A DNA stretch of 64,000 nt from Acetobacteraceae bacterium ESL0709 (GTDB lineage Bacteria > Pseudomonadota > Alphaproteobacteria > Acetobacterales > Acetobacteraceae). Where the stretch lies: positions 682,001 through 746,000 of the forward strand of contig JAQTIA010000003.1 in assembly GCA_029433415.1 (NCBI GenBank), written 5' to 3'. Below the pieces are notes generated by a model. It ran no database searches, was not told the DNA's origin, and saw only the letters and a list, made by a program, of their open reading frames with translations. Positions 18,087 to 29,198 of this stretch are shown one piece after another. Positions within the stretch are counted from its first letter, which is position 1. The number at the start of each line of letters is the position of its first letter. A program made the position numbers and the translations under genes.

Positions 18087-19426
18087 TATCTTTTGCCTCC
18101 TCCCCGTGCCCGTCTTTCCCCTGGCCCTCTGATCTCCTTGATGGCAAGCAGTTTGCCGTTTGCGGACTCGGACGTAATGGCACAGCCGTTGTTCGAGCCC
18201 TTCTTGCCATGGGGGCAACAGTGCATGCATGGGACGACCGTTCACCGATCGTGGAAGAAATGCCTGGTCTGACCCTTGCTCCCATTACGGACCTGCGCGG
18301 TTTTGAGGCCTTGATTCTTTCTCCCGGTATTCCCCATCTTTTGCCTCATCCTCATCCAACAGCCATTCTGGCTCGCTCACAATCCATCCCTATTCTCTCC
18401 GATGCTGAAATTTTGTGGCAGGCCGTCCGCAAGGCGGGCTCCAGAGCGCAATTCATCTCCGTAACCGGGACAAACGGAAAATCCACAACTACATCACTTC
18501 TGGCCCATATCTTCCACGAAGCAGGACGTCCAGTCGCTGCCGGTGGCAATCTGGGGACCGCTTCTCTCGCTTTACCCCTGCTCGGTGATGAAGGCATTTA
18601 TGTCATCGAAATGTCCTCCTATATGCTGGAAAGGCTGGACAAGTTCCACGCCCATTGCGCCATATGGCTGAACATGACGCCCGACCATATGGAACGTCAC
18701 GGTACAATGGGAGGCTATAGTGAGGCCAAGGCACATGTCTTTGATAATATGGATGAACATGACCTGGCCATTTTGGGAGAACGGGCGCCTTGGGTCGAGA
18801 CCATCATGTCTGGGCTTGAACGTCAGAATGTACCCGTCAAAGTACTCTCTGTTCAGGAAAGTTTTTCTCCCGACGAAGCCCCTTATCTGCCTGGACTGCA
18901 CAATGCACAGAATATCATGGCAAGCCGGGAGACTGCACTCTTTTGCAGCGTGAAAGAAGATGTCATAGCCTCTGCCATAAAAACTTTTCCAGGCCTTGAA
19001 CACCGCCTCAAGACAGTCGCCGTAATCGGCACTATACGTTTTGTCAATGACAGCAAGGCTACGAACGCCGAAGCCGCATCACATGCCCTGAAAGCTTATG
19101 ATAAAGTCATATGGATCGCCGGCGGCATCGCCAAGGCCGGTGGTATTGAAAGCCTCGCTCCTCTTTTCCCTCACATCGCTCATGCCTGCCTGATCGGACA
19201 GGACAGCGATATGCTGGCCGAAACATTAGCCGCCCATCAGGTCAGTTACACACCCTGCAAAACCCTTGAAACAGCGGTCACAAAAGCTTACCAACTGGCA
19301 AAAACACTCGGGGTTGATACGGTCCTTCTCTCTCCGGCCTGTGCCAGTTTTGACCAGTTCCAGAGTTTTGAAGAACGTGGGGCACGATTTGCCCATTATG
19401 TCCACTCACTCGCGCAAACGTCCTGA
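18083..19426 (+). CDS. murD: UDP-MurNAc-L-Ala:D-Glu ligase MurD
   Basis: This 447-residue Mur ligase adds D-glutamate to UDP-MurNAc-L-Ala. The N-terminal Rossmann domain has [17 protein letters not shown] near residue 29. The ATP loop is [17 protein letters not shown] near residue 130, and [15 protein letters not shown] near residue 315 is the typical MurD motif. Its start overlaps mraY (ATGA) and ftsW follows after 12 bases. Confidence 0.96.
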   Translation: MISFASSPCPSFPWPSDLLDGKQFAVCGLGRNGTAVVRALLAMGATVHAWDDRSPIVEEMPGLTLAPITDLRGFEALILSPGIPHLLPHPHPTAILARSQSIPILSDAEILWQAVRKAGSRAQFISVTGTNGKSTTTSLLAHIFHEAGRPVAAGGNLGTASLALPLLGDEGIYVIEMSSYMLERLDKFHAHCAIWLNMTPDHMERHGTMGGYSEAKAHVFDNMDEHDLAILGERAPWVETIMSGLERQNVPVKVLSVQESFSPDEAPYLPGLHNAQNIMASRETALFCSVKEDVIASAIKTFPGLEHRLKTVAVIGTIRFVNDSKATNAEAASHALKAYDKVIWIAGGIAKAGGIESLAPLFPHIAHACLIGQDSDMLAETLAAHQVSYTPCKTLETAVTKAYQLAKTLGVDTVLLSPACASFDQFQSFEERGARFAHYVHSLAQTS

Positions 19427-19438
19427 GGTGCCAGCACT

Positions 19439-20650
19439 ATGAAAGAGCTGGGCCGTTCCGATGCTTCTGTCTATGGCCGCTGGTGGCGCAATATCGACCA
19501 TGTAACCTTGACATGCGTCGGTATCCTTATGGCGCTGGGTTATATATTGATGCTTGCGGCAAGTCCCGCTGTGGCCCACCGTATCGGGGCCTCGCGCAAC
19601 ATGTTTATTCTCAAGCAGGTCATCTTCCTCGGTATAGCAGCGCTTGTACTCGTGTTCACCTCAATGCTGAGCCCGCGTAATATCCGCCGGCTCGCCATTG
19701 GGGGGGGGCTTATCGCTCTGGGAGCAACTTTCCTCACTCTCGTCCACGGCATGGAGATCAAGGGAGCCAGACGATGGATCGCCCTGCCCATCATGTCCGT
19801 TCAACCTTCTGAATTCCTGAAGCCTTTTTTTGCTGTCGTCACGGGCTGGCTGCTGGGGTTGCGCCAGACGGTTAAACTTCCCAATGGCCTGAAATTCCCG
19901 GGACGGCTGGTCTCTTTCCTGATTTTTCTTCTTATCGCCGTATTATTACAGGCACAGCCTGATATTGGCATGCTCTCGGTCATAACAGCCGTTTTTGTCA
20001 TACAACTTTTTATTGATGGCCTGCCCATTACCTTTTTTGTTGCTCTTGTAGGCGCCATGCTGGGCGCTTTCGGGATTGCCTTTGTCAAGTTCAACCATGT
20101 ACGCTCGCGCGTGGAACGTTTTCTCCATCCCGATGTCGGAGATCATTACCAGATTGATACGTCCCTGCGCGCATTTGGTAATGGCGGGCTTCTGGGACGC
20201 GGCCCCGGAGAAGGACACGTCAAGGATCTGCTGCCTGACGCCCATGCCGATTTCATTTTTGCCGTAGCGGGAGAAGAATATGGGTTGTTTCTCTGTCTCT
20301 TCATCATCGCCGTCTATGTCATCATTGTGCTGCGGACCCTGCTGCGCCTGACGCGTGACAAAAATCCCTATATCATTCTTGCGACCAGTGGACTGGTTGC
20401 CGGGTTTGGGCTTCAGGCCTTCATCAATATGGGATCCACCCTGCATCTTATCCCCACAAAAGGCATGACACTGCCGCTTATTTCCTATGGGGGCAGTTCC
20501 GCTATTTCCATTGCCCTGACATTGGGGATGGTCCTGGCCTTGACACGACACCGTGTCGATCCGGGGCTTTTTTCCCCACCTTCCGCTACGACAACCCCTG
20601 TTTCCTCCATTTCATTAAGGCTGGGTTCTCCCGGCCCGAAGGTTCGCTGA
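19439..20650 (+). CDS. ftsW: Lipid II polymerase FtsW
   Basis: This 403-residue SEDS-family glycosyltransferase polymerises lipid II at the septum, working with FtsI. Around ten membrane segments are seen. KGARRWIALPIMSVQPSEF near residue 105 and the family signature LPLISYGGSSAISIAL near residue 345 are diagnostic. DAHADFIFAVAGEEYG near residue 265 also matches. GAGG 15 bases upstream is a loose ribosome binding site. The murG start follows the stop by one base. Confidence 0.95.
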   Translation: MKELGRSDASVYGRWWRNIDHVTLTCVGILMALGYILMLAASPAVAHRIGASRNMFILKQVIFLGIAALVLVFTSMLSPRNIRRLAIGGGLIALGATFLTLVHGMEIKGARRWIALPIMSVQPSEFLKPFFAVVTGWLLGLRQTVKLPNGLKFPGRLVSFLIFLLIAVLLQAQPDIGMLSVITAVFVIQLFIDGLPITFFVALVGAMLGAFGIAFVKFNHVRSRVERFLHPDVGDHYQIDTSLRAFGNGGLLGRGPGEGHVKDLLPDAHADFIFAVAGEEYGLFLCLFIIAVYVIIVLRTLLRLTRDKNPYIILATSGLVAGFGLQAFINMGSTLHLIPTKGMTLPLISYGGSSAISIALTLGMVLALTRHRVDPGLFSPPSATTTPVSSISLRLGSPGPKVR

Positions 20651-20651
20651 C

Positions 20652-21758
20652 ATGAAAGCTCCCATCATCATCGCCGCCGGTGGTACGGGCGGACATTTCT
20701 TTCCTGCTGAGGCCTTGGCAGACTGCCTCCTCAAACGAGGCCACAACCTCATTCTGATGACTGATGAACGCAACACGCACCGTGCCATCGGAGCCTTTGC
20801 CACGTCGCCACAATATGTACTATCAGGCTCTGGCGTAGCGGGGAAAGGACTGAAAGACAAGCTGAGAGGAATCTTTTCTCTCCTGAAAGGCACAATCGGA
20901 GCCCGCACTCTCGTTAAAGCCATACATCCCGCCGCCATTATTGGTTTTGGGGGCTATCCTTCCATCCCTCCCTTACTGGGAGGAGCCCTGTTTCCGCGCA
21001 GAAGGCGCCCTGTGCTCATCATTCATGAAGGCAACGCTGTTTTGGGAAAGGCCAATGCCCTGATTGCCCGTTTCGCTACAGCCATTGCCACGTCCTATGC
21101 TGACGTTGCCCGTCTGCCTCCCGGTTCCGCCGTCACCCTGACCGGTATGCCCGTCCGGGCCGAAATAGAAGCCCTGGCTGCCTCTCCCTATTCTCCTCCC
21201 GAAAATGAGGGAGAAAGCCCTCTGGAACTTCTGATTTGGGGAGGCTCACTGGGAGCGCAGATTTTCAGTCAGGTCGTGCCAGACGCACTGATTGCTCTTC
21301 CAGACTCCATCAGAAAACGCCTTCACATTACCCAGCAACTCAAGTCGGAACTCATTCCCGCCATACAAACCCGCTATGATAAAGCCGGTATCAGGGCCGA
21401 TCTCCTTCCTTTCATCAAGGACGTTGCTTCTGTTCTGGGCAAGGCCCACCTGGTTATCGGTCGGGCGGGAGGCTCTTCCGTCGCTGAACTGACCATGGCC
21501 GGAAAACCCGCCATTATGGTTCCCCTCCCTATTGCCGCCTCAGACGAACAGGGTGCCAATGCCAAAGCTCTTGAAGAAGCCGGAGCTGGGTGGATGATCC
21601 GCCAGAAAGACTTTACGAAAGAGAATTTGGCCAACAGACTGACAGATCTTTTCACCTACCCGGAACAACTCGTCCGGGCAGCCCAGGCCTCTGCCACACT
21701 TCGTCATCAGAAAGCCGCTGAAAAACTGGCCGACCTGATTGAAAAATACCTTCCCTAA
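20652..21758 (+). CDS. murG: GlcNAc transferase MurG
   Basis: This 368-residue GT28 enzyme adds GlcNAc to lipid I on the inner face of the membrane, giving lipid II. The N-terminal glycine-rich loop IAAGGTGGHFFPAEALA begins near residue 5. The UDP-GlcNAc-binding half carries IWGGSLGAQIFSQVVP near residue 195 and LVIGRAGGSSVAELTMAGKP near residue 268. The gene is tightly packed against ftsW. Confidence 0.96.
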   Translation: MKAPIIIAAGGTGGHFFPAEALADCLLKRGHNLILMTDERNTHRAIGAFATSPQYVLSGSGVAGKGLKDKLRGIFSLLKGTIGARTLVKAIHPAAIIGFGGYPSIPPLLGGALFPRRRRPVLIIHEGNAVLGKANALIARFATAIATSYADVARLPPGSAVTLTGMPVRAEIEALAASPYSPPENEGESPLELLIWGGSLGAQIFSQVVPDALIALPDSIRKRLHITQQLKSELIPAIQTRYDKAGIRADLLPFIKDVASVLGKAHLVIGRAGGSSVAELTMAGKPAIMVPLPIAASDEQGANAKALEEAGAGWMIRQKDFTKENLANRLTDLFTYPEQLVRAAQASATLRHQKAAEKLADLIEKYLP

Positions 21759-21803
21759 AGATCTTTCTTTCCTTATTGCTTGTTTTTTTCGGAGATTGCC
21801 CCC

Positions 21804-23210
21804 ATGCGCGCCTTGCCTCTCAATATCGGAACACTCCATTTCGTCGGTATTGGTGGTATCGGCATGTCCGGCATTGCTGAAGTACTGCATATGCTGGGCT
21901 ATAAAGTGCAAGGGTCCGATCTGAGCGAAAACAGCAATGTCCAGCGTCTGCGCAAGATCGGCATCACCATTCATATCGGTCATGACGCCGCCAATCTGGG
22001 CGATGCACAGGTTGTCGTCATTTCAACGGCCGTCAAGAGAGACAATCCCGAAGTCGTCGCAGCACGTTCTCGCCTGATTCCTGTCGTCCGCCGGGCAGAA
22101 ATGCTAGCCGAGCTTATGCGCCTGCGCTGGGCCATCGCCATTGGCGGCACTCATGGCAAAACAACAACGACCAGCCTCGTTTCCTGTGTCCTTGAACAGG
22201 CTGCCCTCGACCCCACCGTCATTAATGGCGGCATTATCGAAGCTTATGGTACCAATACGCGCATGGGCTCAGGTGACTGGATGGTTGTCGAGGCTGATGA
22301 GAGCGACGGTTCCTTTCTGCGGTTGCCTGCCGTCATTGCCGTTGTCACCAATATGGATCCTGAACATCTCGACCATTGGGGAACGGATGAAGCCATGGAG
22401 GCGGGCTATCGCCAGTTTGTCTCCAACATCCCTTTTTACGGTTTTGCTGTACTCTGTGTTGACCACCCCCGTGTGCAGCAAATGATTCCCCAGCTTTCGG
22501 ACCATCGCGTCGTTACATACGGTTTTAGCCCACAGGCAGATGTAAGGGCTGAAAATATCGTGATGAGTCCCAAAGGGGCCTGTTTCGATGTCGTTATCAC
22601 CAACCGTACACAAAATACTCACCGCAAGGCAGGTCCATTTACCCTGCCCATGTTCGGGAACCATAATGTCCTTAATGCCCTGGCCGCTATCGCCGTCGCT
22701 AGTGAAATGGAAATTTCCGATGATGTCATTGCCGAAGCGCTCGCCGGTTTCAGAGGTGTTAAAAGACGCTTTACCCGCACAGGCATGTGGAAGGGCGTGA
22801 CCGTCATTGACGATTACGGCCACCACCCGGTCGAGATCGCAGCCGTGCTGAAAGCAGCCCGTCAGGCAGGTGCCGGTCACGTTATCGCTGTTGTGCAGCC
22901 TCACCGCTATTCGAGAGTCAAGGATCTCTTCAATGAGTTCTGTGGCTGCATGAATGACGCAGATATTGTTATCGTCAGTGACATTTACGCCGCAGGCGAA
23001 GATCCTGTTGAAGGCATTACAAAAGAAACCTTGGTACAGGGGCTACGTGACCATGGACATCGCCATGTTATCAGTCTCTCCTCGCCCGAGGATCTGCCCG
23101 AAATTATCAGAGAAAACGCTCACCCCGGCGATTATGTCATTTGTCTGGGTGCCGGAAATATTACACAATGGGCGCAACAACTTCCCCAGCAACTGGCCGA
23201 CGCTCCCTGA
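21804..23210 (+). CDS. murC: UDP-MurNAc:L-Ala ligase MurC
   Basis: This 468-residue ligase adds L-alanine to UDP-MurNAc, the first step of stem-peptide assembly. It begins [18 protein letters not shown], with the Rossmann loop [15 protein letters not shown]. The ATP loop is [14 protein letters not shown] near residue 112, and [14 protein letters not shown] near residue 340 is the MurC signature. I chose ATG 21804, nine bases after GGAG, over an upstream in-frame TTG at 21780. Confidence 0.96.
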   Translation: MRALPLNIGTLHFVGIGGIGMSGIAEVLHMLGYKVQGSDLSENSNVQRLRKIGITIHIGHDAANLGDAQVVVISTAVKRDNPEVVAARSRLIPVVRRAEMLAELMRLRWAIAIGGTHGKTTTTSLVSCVLEQAALDPTVINGGIIEAYGTNTRMGSGDWMVVEADESDGSFLRLPAVIAVVTNMDPEHLDHWGTDEAMEAGYRQFVSNIPFYGFAVLCVDHPRVQQMIPQLSDHRVVTYGFSPQADVRAENIVMSPKGACFDVVITNRTQNTHRKAGPFTLPMFGNHNVLNALAAIAVASEMEISDDVIAEALAGFRGVKRRFTRTGMWKGVTVIDDYGHHPVEIAAVLKAARQAGAGHVIAVVQPHRYSRVKDLFNEFCGCMNDADIVIVSDIYAAGEDPVEGITKETLVQGLRDHGHRHVISLSSPEDLPEIIRENAHPGDYVICLGAGNITQWAQQLPQQLADAP

Positions 23211-23234
23211 CACGTCTTTTCAGAACGTATTTCC

Positions 23235-24164
23235 ATGATCCAGACCTTTCCCTTTCCTTCTGTTCGCGGTCGTCTGAAGTCCAATGTCCCTTTGGGACCA
23301 CGCACCTGGTTTCGCTGTGGCGGAGCCGCTGACTGGCTGTTTGTACCAGAAGATGAGGAAGATTTGGCTCACTTTCTCACTCACTGCTCCCCAGATATGC
23401 CGCGCACAGTGCTGGGTGCCTGTTCTAATGTTATTATCCGCGATGGCGGAATTGAAGGTACCGTCATAAGACTGGCCGGAGGCTTCGCCTCTATCGAACA
23501 GGATCAGAACGGACTCATAGCAGGATCCGCGGCACTTGATGTCACTGTGGCGGAAAAGGCAGCCTCTCTGGGTTTGGGAGGACTGGAATTCCTGGCAGGA
23601 ATTCCCGGCTCCCTGGGAGGAGCTGTCGCCATGAACGCCGGCGCCTATGGCAGTGAAATGGTCGATTGCCTCGACTGGATAGAAGGTCTTGATCCCACAG
23701 GGCAAACGCTCAGGATACAGGCGCGCGATTTGCATATGAGCTACCGGCACAGCGAACTTCCCGCAGGTTTTATCGTCACCAGGCTGCGTCTGAAAGCCAC
23801 ACCGGAAGATCCCGCCCTCATACGCCAGCATATTTCCGGGATACGCGCCTCACGTGAAGCCAGTCAACCCCTGCGAGCCCGCACAGGAGGCTCAACATTC
23901 CGTAATCCTGAAGGCTATAAAGCCTGGTCCCTGATTGACCAGGCCGGATGCCGGGGACTACAAATCGGAAATGCACAGATCAGCGAAAAACATTGCAATT
24001 TCATGCTGAATCTGGGACATGCCCGCAGCACTGACCTTGAAATACTGGGAGAAACAGTGCGCAAAAAAGTATTTGATCAGTCAGGCATTCTTCTGCAATG
24101 GGAGATCAAACGTCTCGGTCGCCCAGCCACAGAAACTGCCTCGACCTTTCTTTCTCAGGACTGA
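23235..24164 (+). CDS. murB: UDP-N-acetylenolpyruvoylglucosamine reductase MurB
   Basis: This 309-residue FAD enzyme reduces UDP-GlcNAc-enolpyruvate to UDP-MurNAc with NADPH. It has PLGPRTWFRCGGAADWL near residue 20, the FAD-contacting GACSNVIIRDGG near residue 61, GIPGSLGGAVAMNAGAYG near residue 121 and TGGSTFRNPEG near residue 218, which carries the catalytic Ser of type I MurB. Confidence 0.95.
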   Translation: MIQTFPFPSVRGRLKSNVPLGPRTWFRCGGAADWLFVPEDEEDLAHFLTHCSPDMPRTVLGACSNVIIRDGGIEGTVIRLAGGFASIEQDQNGLIAGSAALDVTVAEKAASLGLGGLEFLAGIPGSLGGAVAMNAGAYGSEMVDCLDWIEGLDPTGQTLRIQARDLHMSYRHSELPAGFIVTRLRLKATPEDPALIRQHISGIRASREASQPLRARTGGSTFRNPEGYKAWSLIDQAGCRGLQIGNAQISEKHCNFMLNLGHARSTDLEILGETVRKKVFDQSGILLQWEIKRLGRPATETASTFLSQD

Positions 24165-24171
24165 CCCCTTC

Positions 24172-25164
24172 ATGAATCATGTCACGCAGGACAAAAAACA
24201 GTCTTCCCGTCTGAAAATCGCCATAATAATGGGGGGAACCTCAAATGAGAGGGATGTCAGTCTTTCCAGCGGGAAGGCTGTCAGTCAGGCTTTGGCATCT
24301 TTTGGACATCAAGTGCAGGCTATTGACGTTGGGGCTGACATTGAACGCACCATAGAAGCGCTGGGGCAGTTCAAACCAGATGTCGTTTTCAATGCCCTGC
24401 ACGGACCCGGCGGCGAAGACGGCACCATACAGGGCGTCCTGCATTGGATGGGACTACCTTATACCCATTCCGACGTTCATGCCTCTGCTATTGCCATGAA
24501 CAAGGCCACAAGCCGGATTATTTTCAAAGCACATGACCTGCCCGTCGCCAAAGGACTTGTCATTACACCCGAAGAACTGGAAAAGGCCGATCCTTTTCCA
24601 CGTCCCTACGTTATCAAACCCCTCCTTGAAGGGTCTTCTGTCGGCGTGACGATCATGCGGCCTGATGATCCAGCGCGCGCCAAGATTGCACGCTCATGGC
24701 GCTACGGAAAACAGATTCTTGTTGAGGATTATATTCCGGGACAGGAACTGACCGTCAGTGTCATGCGCGATACACCTCTTGCCGTAACAGAAATTCTTCC
24801 CCTGACGGGTAAATTTTATGATTTCGGCGCCAAATATCAATCTGGTGGTTCTCGCCATATCGTACCTGCCTCATTACCCGTTTCCCTGAGCCAGACATTA
24901 TGCGACCTTGCCGTCAAGGCACACATGGTACTGGGATGCGCAGGTGCAAGTCGGACCGATTTCCGCCACGACCCGGAAACAGGCCGCATCGCCATTCTGG
25001 AAGTCAACACCCAGCCAGGCATGACGCCAACGTCTCTCCTGCCGGAACAAGCGGCCTATCGAGGGCTTTCCTACGCTCAGCTCTGTGACTGGCTGGTGAA
25101 GGAAGCCCTGTCTCTCAATTCATCTCCTGTATCGGATCTGTTGAAAACCGGTCAGAAGGGCTAA
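24172..25164 (+). CDS. ddl: D-alanine--D-alanine ligase
   Basis: This 330-residue ATP-grasp enzyme makes the D-Ala-D-Ala dipeptide used by MurF. It begins MNHVTQDKKQ and soon shows IIMGGTSNERDVSLSSG near residue 18, with HGPGGEDGTIQGVLHWMGLPYTHS (split across residues 80-103) as the substrate loop. EVNTQPGMTPTSLLPEQA near the C-terminus is the metal-binding motif. I chose the ATG at 24172, preceded by AGGA; the reading frame is open farther back into murB, but those codons are unlikely to be used. Confidence 0.95.
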   Translation: MNHVTQDKKQSSRLKIAIIMGGTSNERDVSLSSGKAVSQALASFGHQVQAIDVGADIERTIEALGQFKPDVVFNALHGPGGEDGTIQGVLHWMGLPYTHSDVHASAIAMNKATSRIIFKAHDLPVAKGLVITPEELEKADPFPRPYVIKPLLEGSSVGVTIMRPDDPARAKIARSWRYGKQILVEDYIPGQELTVSVMRDTPLAVTEILPLTGKFYDFGAKYQSGGSRHIVPASLPVSLSQTLCDLAVKAHMVLGCAGASRTDFRHDPETGRIAILEVNTQPGMTPTSLLPEQAAYRGLSYAQLCDWLVKEALSLNSSPVSDLLKTGQKG

Positions 25165-25175
25165 ACATTCCTTCC

Positions 25176-26186
25176 ATGTATGCAAGCCCTCCCCCACCCA
25201 ACCGGCCAAGGCGCCCTATTGAAGGAGATCGCCCCTCACGCCTGTCTCTTTTTTGGCAACGCCACAGGACAGGACTGGGGCGCACAGTGCTTTTGCTCGC
25301 TATTCTGGGACTTTCGGCAGGTGGCGGTTGGACGCTCTATAACATGCTCTCTGATTCACAGATGGATACAATCCGAACCCATCTGGAATCACTCGACCCG
25401 CTCAAGATCAAAAGAATCACCATTCATGGTACCACCCTGACAGACAGGGCCACGATCATGGCACAACTTGATACGGATATAGGACGCAACCTGTTCGGCT
25501 TCTCGGTCGAAAAAGCGCGGCAGAAGCTCAATAATCTTCCTTTTATCGAACAGTCAACCGTAGAGAGACGTCTACCGGATACGGTGATCGTTACCATCAA
25601 AGAGCGCGTCCCTGCAGCAATCTGGCAGACACATGGGCATTTCGTACTCATCAATAAGGAAGGAAAAACCGTATCCGAGCAGCAATTTACAACAGCTGAC
25701 GCCGATATCTTCCGCAAGCTGCCTCTCGTTGTCGGCGATGGCGCCAATGAAAATGCGGGTCCTCTCATTGAGGCACTCAGCCTCCAGCCGGAAATTGCCT
25801 CTCGTACTCTGGCCCTGGTCCGTATCGGGAACAGACGGTGGAATATGATGATGCGTAACGGTACCACCATCCTGCTGCCTGAAGGCGCTGAGGATGCCGC
25901 CCTACGACGCCTTAAAATCTACCAGCAGAACTTTCATCTTCTGGAGCGTCCCCTTTCAGCCATTGATATGCGCCTGCCTGACAGAATGGTCATTCACCTG
26001 TCTCCAGAGCCATCTCCTGCTCCGACCGTCCAGCCTCCGCAACAGGCAAATTCCCCAGCACAATCGCCCCAGGCGCCTCGCCCTCCAGTTGCAACCAATG
26101 CTTCACCCAAGCCTGATTCTCCTTTAAAGATAGAAAAAGAGCCCTTACCGCCTCCTCACCCGGCCTCTGCTGGAAACCAACCCTGA
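25176..26186 (+). CDS. ftsQ: Cell division protein FtsQ
   Basis: This 336-residue bitopic protein links early and late divisome components. A basic, proline-rich cytoplasmic head (residues 1-35) precedes one membrane segment (TVLLLAILGLSAGGGWTLY). The POTRA domain starts with IKRITIHGTTLTDRATIMAQL near residue 75, and the FtsQ beta domain follows with LPDTVIVTIKERVPAAIWQ near residue 128. About 55 proline-rich residues extend the C-terminus beyond the usual end. The stop overlaps the ftsA start by one base (TGATG). Confidence 0.93.
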   Translation: MYASPPPPNRPRRPIEGDRPSRLSLFWQRHRTGLGRTVLLLAILGLSAGGGWTLYNMLSDSQMDTIRTHLESLDPLKIKRITIHGTTLTDRATIMAQLDTDIGRNLFGFSVEKARQKLNNLPFIEQSTVERRLPDTVIVTIKERVPAAIWQTHGHFVLINKEGKTVSEQQFTTADADIFRKLPLVVGDGANENAGPLIEALSLQPEIASRTLALVRIGNRRWNMMMRNGTTILLPEGAEDAALRRLKIYQQNFHLLERPLSAIDMRLPDRMVIHLSPEPSPAPTVQPPQQANSPAQSPQAPRPPVATNASPKPDSPLKIEKEPLPPPHPASAGNQP

Positions 26187-27523
26187 TGCCTACCCTTCCC
26201 GCACGACAGCCCCTGAACTCTCTTTCCCTTTCTTCCTCTGAAAGGGAAAACAGGGCTGTTCTGCCAATCCTGCCAACCGAGAAGCGTCCTGGTTTCGAAT
26301 GGCGCCCGGGCGTCAGGGCTGTCCTGGATCTGGGCTCAACAAAAACAACCTGTCTGATTGGACGCGGCCTGCAAAATGGCGCATTACAGGTTCTGGGCTG
26401 GGGATGGCGACGTTCTGAAGGCATACAGTCAGGTTCAATCGTTGACACCAAATTGGCTGAAGCCGTCATTCGGGCCACCGTAGGCGATGCAGAAAAACAG
26501 ACCGGACGCCATATTGATGATTTGATCGTCAATCTTTCGGGTGGTAACCCCCTCAGCCTGCATAGTGACGTTTCCATGACCGTAGGAAATCGGGAAGTCG
26601 TGGATAATGATGTCCGCGACCTGATGGAAGACGCACGGGATTCCGTCTATCGGGAAGGACGCGAAATCGTCCACACCCTGCCTTTGGGCTTTAATGTCGA
26701 CGAAACGCACGCCGTACCCAATCCGTGCGGACATTTATGCCAGAACCTGATGGGCAAGTTTCACCTGATTGACGCCAATGCCAGTGCACTGCGTACACTC
26801 AGCACCGTCCTGAACAAGGCTGAATTACGCCTGGCCGGGCTCGTCTCAAGCCCTTTCGCCGCAGGTCTTGCCGCACTGGATTATGATGAACGCGATCTGG
26901 GAGTAACTATTGTTGAAATGGGGGCTGGCACAACTTCGCTGGCCGTATTCTCCCATGGCAAGTTGCTTCACACGGCTCAGTTACGCATTGGCGGGCACCA
27001 TATCACGCGCGATATTGCCTCTGCACTGAATGTACACACCGATACAGCCGAATGGCTCAAGACCATGCATGGTGCCGCCCAGTATGTCTCGGATCATGAG
27101 GATTACATCATCCGCCTGCCCGCCGGGCCAGATGGCACGGCAGAACGGATCTCTCGCTCACGCCTGATCGCCGTTATTGCCCCACGTGTGGAGGAAATTC
27201 TGGAAATGACCCGCCATGCCCTTGACAGCGCGGGACTGGGGAGACTGGCTGAGGGACGGATCGTCCTGACCGGGGGAGCCTCTCTTCTCAACGATATCGC
27301 ACCTGTTGCTGCCCGTATTTTTGGACGCCAGTTGCGACTTGGCCAACCTCTAAATGTAAAGAATCTGCCCGAAAATTCTGCCATCTCAGCCGGATTCTCC
27401 ACCGCATCAGGCTTACTGGCATGGGCTGTAGGAGCTGATAGCCAATTCTGTTTCGCCGAAACCAGTCAACAGGGACGAAACTGGATGAGACGCCTTGTTA
27501 ATTTCATCGGCAAGCATGTATAG
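26186..27523 (+). CDS. ftsA: Cell division protein FtsA
   Basis: This 445-residue actin-like ATPase tethers FtsZ to the membrane and recruits the divisome. The phosphate-1 loop VLDLGSTKTTCLIGRG lies near residue 47, the 1C region near residue 110, and phosphate-2 as IVEMGAGTTSLAVFSHG near residue 240. IVLTGGASLLNDIAP near residue 358 is the adenosine motif. The C-terminus ends in MRRLVNFIGKHV, matching the membrane-targeting amphipathic helix. An N-terminal stretch of about 40 residues precedes the core, longer than in E. coli. Confidence 0.95.
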   Translation: MPTLPARQPLNSLSLSSSERENRAVLPILPTEKRPGFEWRPGVRAVLDLGSTKTTCLIGRGLQNGALQVLGWGWRRSEGIQSGSIVDTKLAEAVIRATVGDAEKQTGRHIDDLIVNLSGGNPLSLHSDVSMTVGNREVVDNDVRDLMEDARDSVYREGREIVHTLPLGFNVDETHAVPNPCGHLCQNLMGKFHLIDANASALRTLSTVLNKAELRLAGLVSSPFAAGLAALDYDERDLGVTIVEMGAGTTSLAVFSHGKLLHTAQLRIGGHHITRDIASALNVHTDTAEWLKTMHGAAQYVSDHEDYIIRLPAGPDGTAERISRSRLIAVIAPRVEEILEMTRHALDSAGLGRLAEGRIVLTGGASLLNDIAPVAARIFGRQLRLGQPLNVKNLPENSAISAGFSTASGLLAWAVGADSQFCFAETSQQGRNWMRRLVNFIGKHV

Positions 27524-27598
27524 TCTTATGCCCCTTGAGGCTGAATCGCAAGACTGAGTCGGTCAGTCTCCCTGTCCTTACCGTTCGGAGCCGCCCTT

Positions 27599-29032
27599 AT
27601 GACACTGAACCTTACCCCAACGACACTTGGCGTGAGCGCAGTCAGCCCACCTCGTATTACTGTTGTTGGTGTCGGCGGTGGCGGCGGAAATGCTGTCGAT
27701 AACATGATCTCTACCGACCTGAAGAGCGTAGAGTTCATCGTCGCTAATACAGACGCCCAGCAGCTGGCCAACTCCCATGCGGATATTCGCCTGCAACTCG
27801 GTCCGACCCTGACGCGCGGGCTGGGAGCTGGTGCAAAACCTGAAATTGGACGCAAGTCAGCCGAAGAAGTTGAAGAAGAAATTCGTCACCATCTGACGGG
27901 TTCTGATCTTGTTTTTATCACGGCAGGCATGGGTGGCGGCACAGGCACAGGCGCAGCGCCTGTGATTGCCCGTATCGCGCGCGAGAACGGGGCTCTGACC
28001 ATTGGCGTTGTCTCAAAGCCTTTTCAATTTGAAGGCATGCGGCGTTGCCGTTCTGCTGATGCTGGAATTTCTGAGCTCCAGAAATATGTCGATACACTGA
28101 TCGTCATTCCTAACCAGAATCTTTTCAGCTGCGCCACCCAGACCACGACCTTGATCGAAGCCTTCAAAATGGCCGATGATGTGCTGTATCAGGGCGTACG
28201 AAGCATTACTGACCTGATGGTCGTCCCCGGCAAAATCAATCTGGACTTTGCCGATGTCAAGACTGTCATGGGCGAAATGGGCAAGGCCATGATGGGCACG
28301 GGCGTCGCCGAAAGCGCTGTTGATGGTCAGGACTGGGCTACACTGGCCGCAGAACGTGCCATTTCCAACCCGCTCCTGGAAGAGACCTCCATTCGCGGTG
28401 CAAGAGGGCTGCTGATCAATGTTACAGGCGGCCCTGATCTCGGCCTGCATGATTACACCAATGTCATGGAACGCATCCGCGAGGAAGCACACGAGGATGC
28501 CGAAATTATTGGAGGCCTGCTTGTTCGTGAAGAAATGAGCGGTACGATTCAGGTTTCCGTCGTTGCCACGGGCATTTCCACGCGCAATGAAATGGACAAT
28601 TTCCAGAACGCTCCTTACAGCAGTGCCCCTCCTGTGGAAGAAGCCCCTAAAGCTGAAACACAACCTCCGCATGTTGCCGAAAGCAAGGCTGAAGAATTAC
28701 AAAATGTTACCGCTCCGCGCCACGAGGTACCCACCGCCACTGCCGCGTCCCAGCCATTCACCCCCCGGCCAGTGGAACAACCCCGTTATGAACCAGAACC
28801 TGAGTCCAATGAGGGTGGCGGATTTTTCAGTCGCTTCTTCCGCAGCCGCCCCGCCACAACGGACCAACGGGCACAACGCTCGGCCCCTTTTGTGAATCCG
28901 AGGCAAAATAACGTTCCCGAGTCACAAACTTACGATAATCATCCTCTCCGGCAGTCAGGACAATCACAAGACGGCCAGTCTGATGAGTCCAATCTGGATA
29001 TCCCCGCTTACCTGAGACGCCCTCAGAAATAA
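27599..29032 (+). CDS. ftsZ: Tubulin-like division GTPase FtsZ
   Basis: This 477-residue GTPase forms the Z ring. [18 protein letters not shown] near residue 20 is followed by the GTP signature [16 protein letters not shown] near residue 110. The T7 loop [12 protein letters not shown] lies near residue 216. After residue 320 comes a linker of about 140 residues rich in P, Q, E and S. The conserved C-terminal peptide [12 protein letters not shown], which binds FtsA and other partners, closes the protein. CGGAG eight bases before the ATG is a clear ribosome binding site. Confidence 0.97.
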   Translation: MTLNLTPTTLGVSAVSPPRITVVGVGGGGGNAVDNMISTDLKSVEFIVANTDAQQLANSHADIRLQLGPTLTRGLGAGAKPEIGRKSAEEVEEEIRHHLTGSDLVFITAGMGGGTGTGAAPVIARIARENGALTIGVVSKPFQFEGMRRCRSADAGISELQKYVDTLIVIPNQNLFSCATQTTTLIEAFKMADDVLYQGVRSITDLMVVPGKINLDFADVKTVMGEMGKAMMGTGVAESAVDGQDWATLAAERAISNPLLEETSIRGARGLLINVTGGPDLGLHDYTNVMERIREEAHEDAEIIGGLLVREEMSGTIQVSVVATGISTRNEMDNFQNAPYSSAPPVEEAPKAETQPPHVAESKAEELQNVTAPRHEVPTATAASQPFTPRPVEQPRYEPEPESNEGGGFFSRFFRSRPATTDQRAQRSAPFVNPRQNNVPESQTYDNHPLRQSGQSQDGQSDESNLDIPAYLRRPQK

Positions 29033-29198
29033 GCGATAATTCTGCCTCCAGAATGCAAATAATATTCCAGGCTTGCCCTGCCTTGGGATACGCGACGAAT
29101 TGCCAAACAGCCGGATTTCGGTGAGCAATATCGTCTCCGCAGGGCTTGTAATCGGGAAAAGCCGCGTCAGGCGGCGTCCCCGGAAGGGACTTTGACAA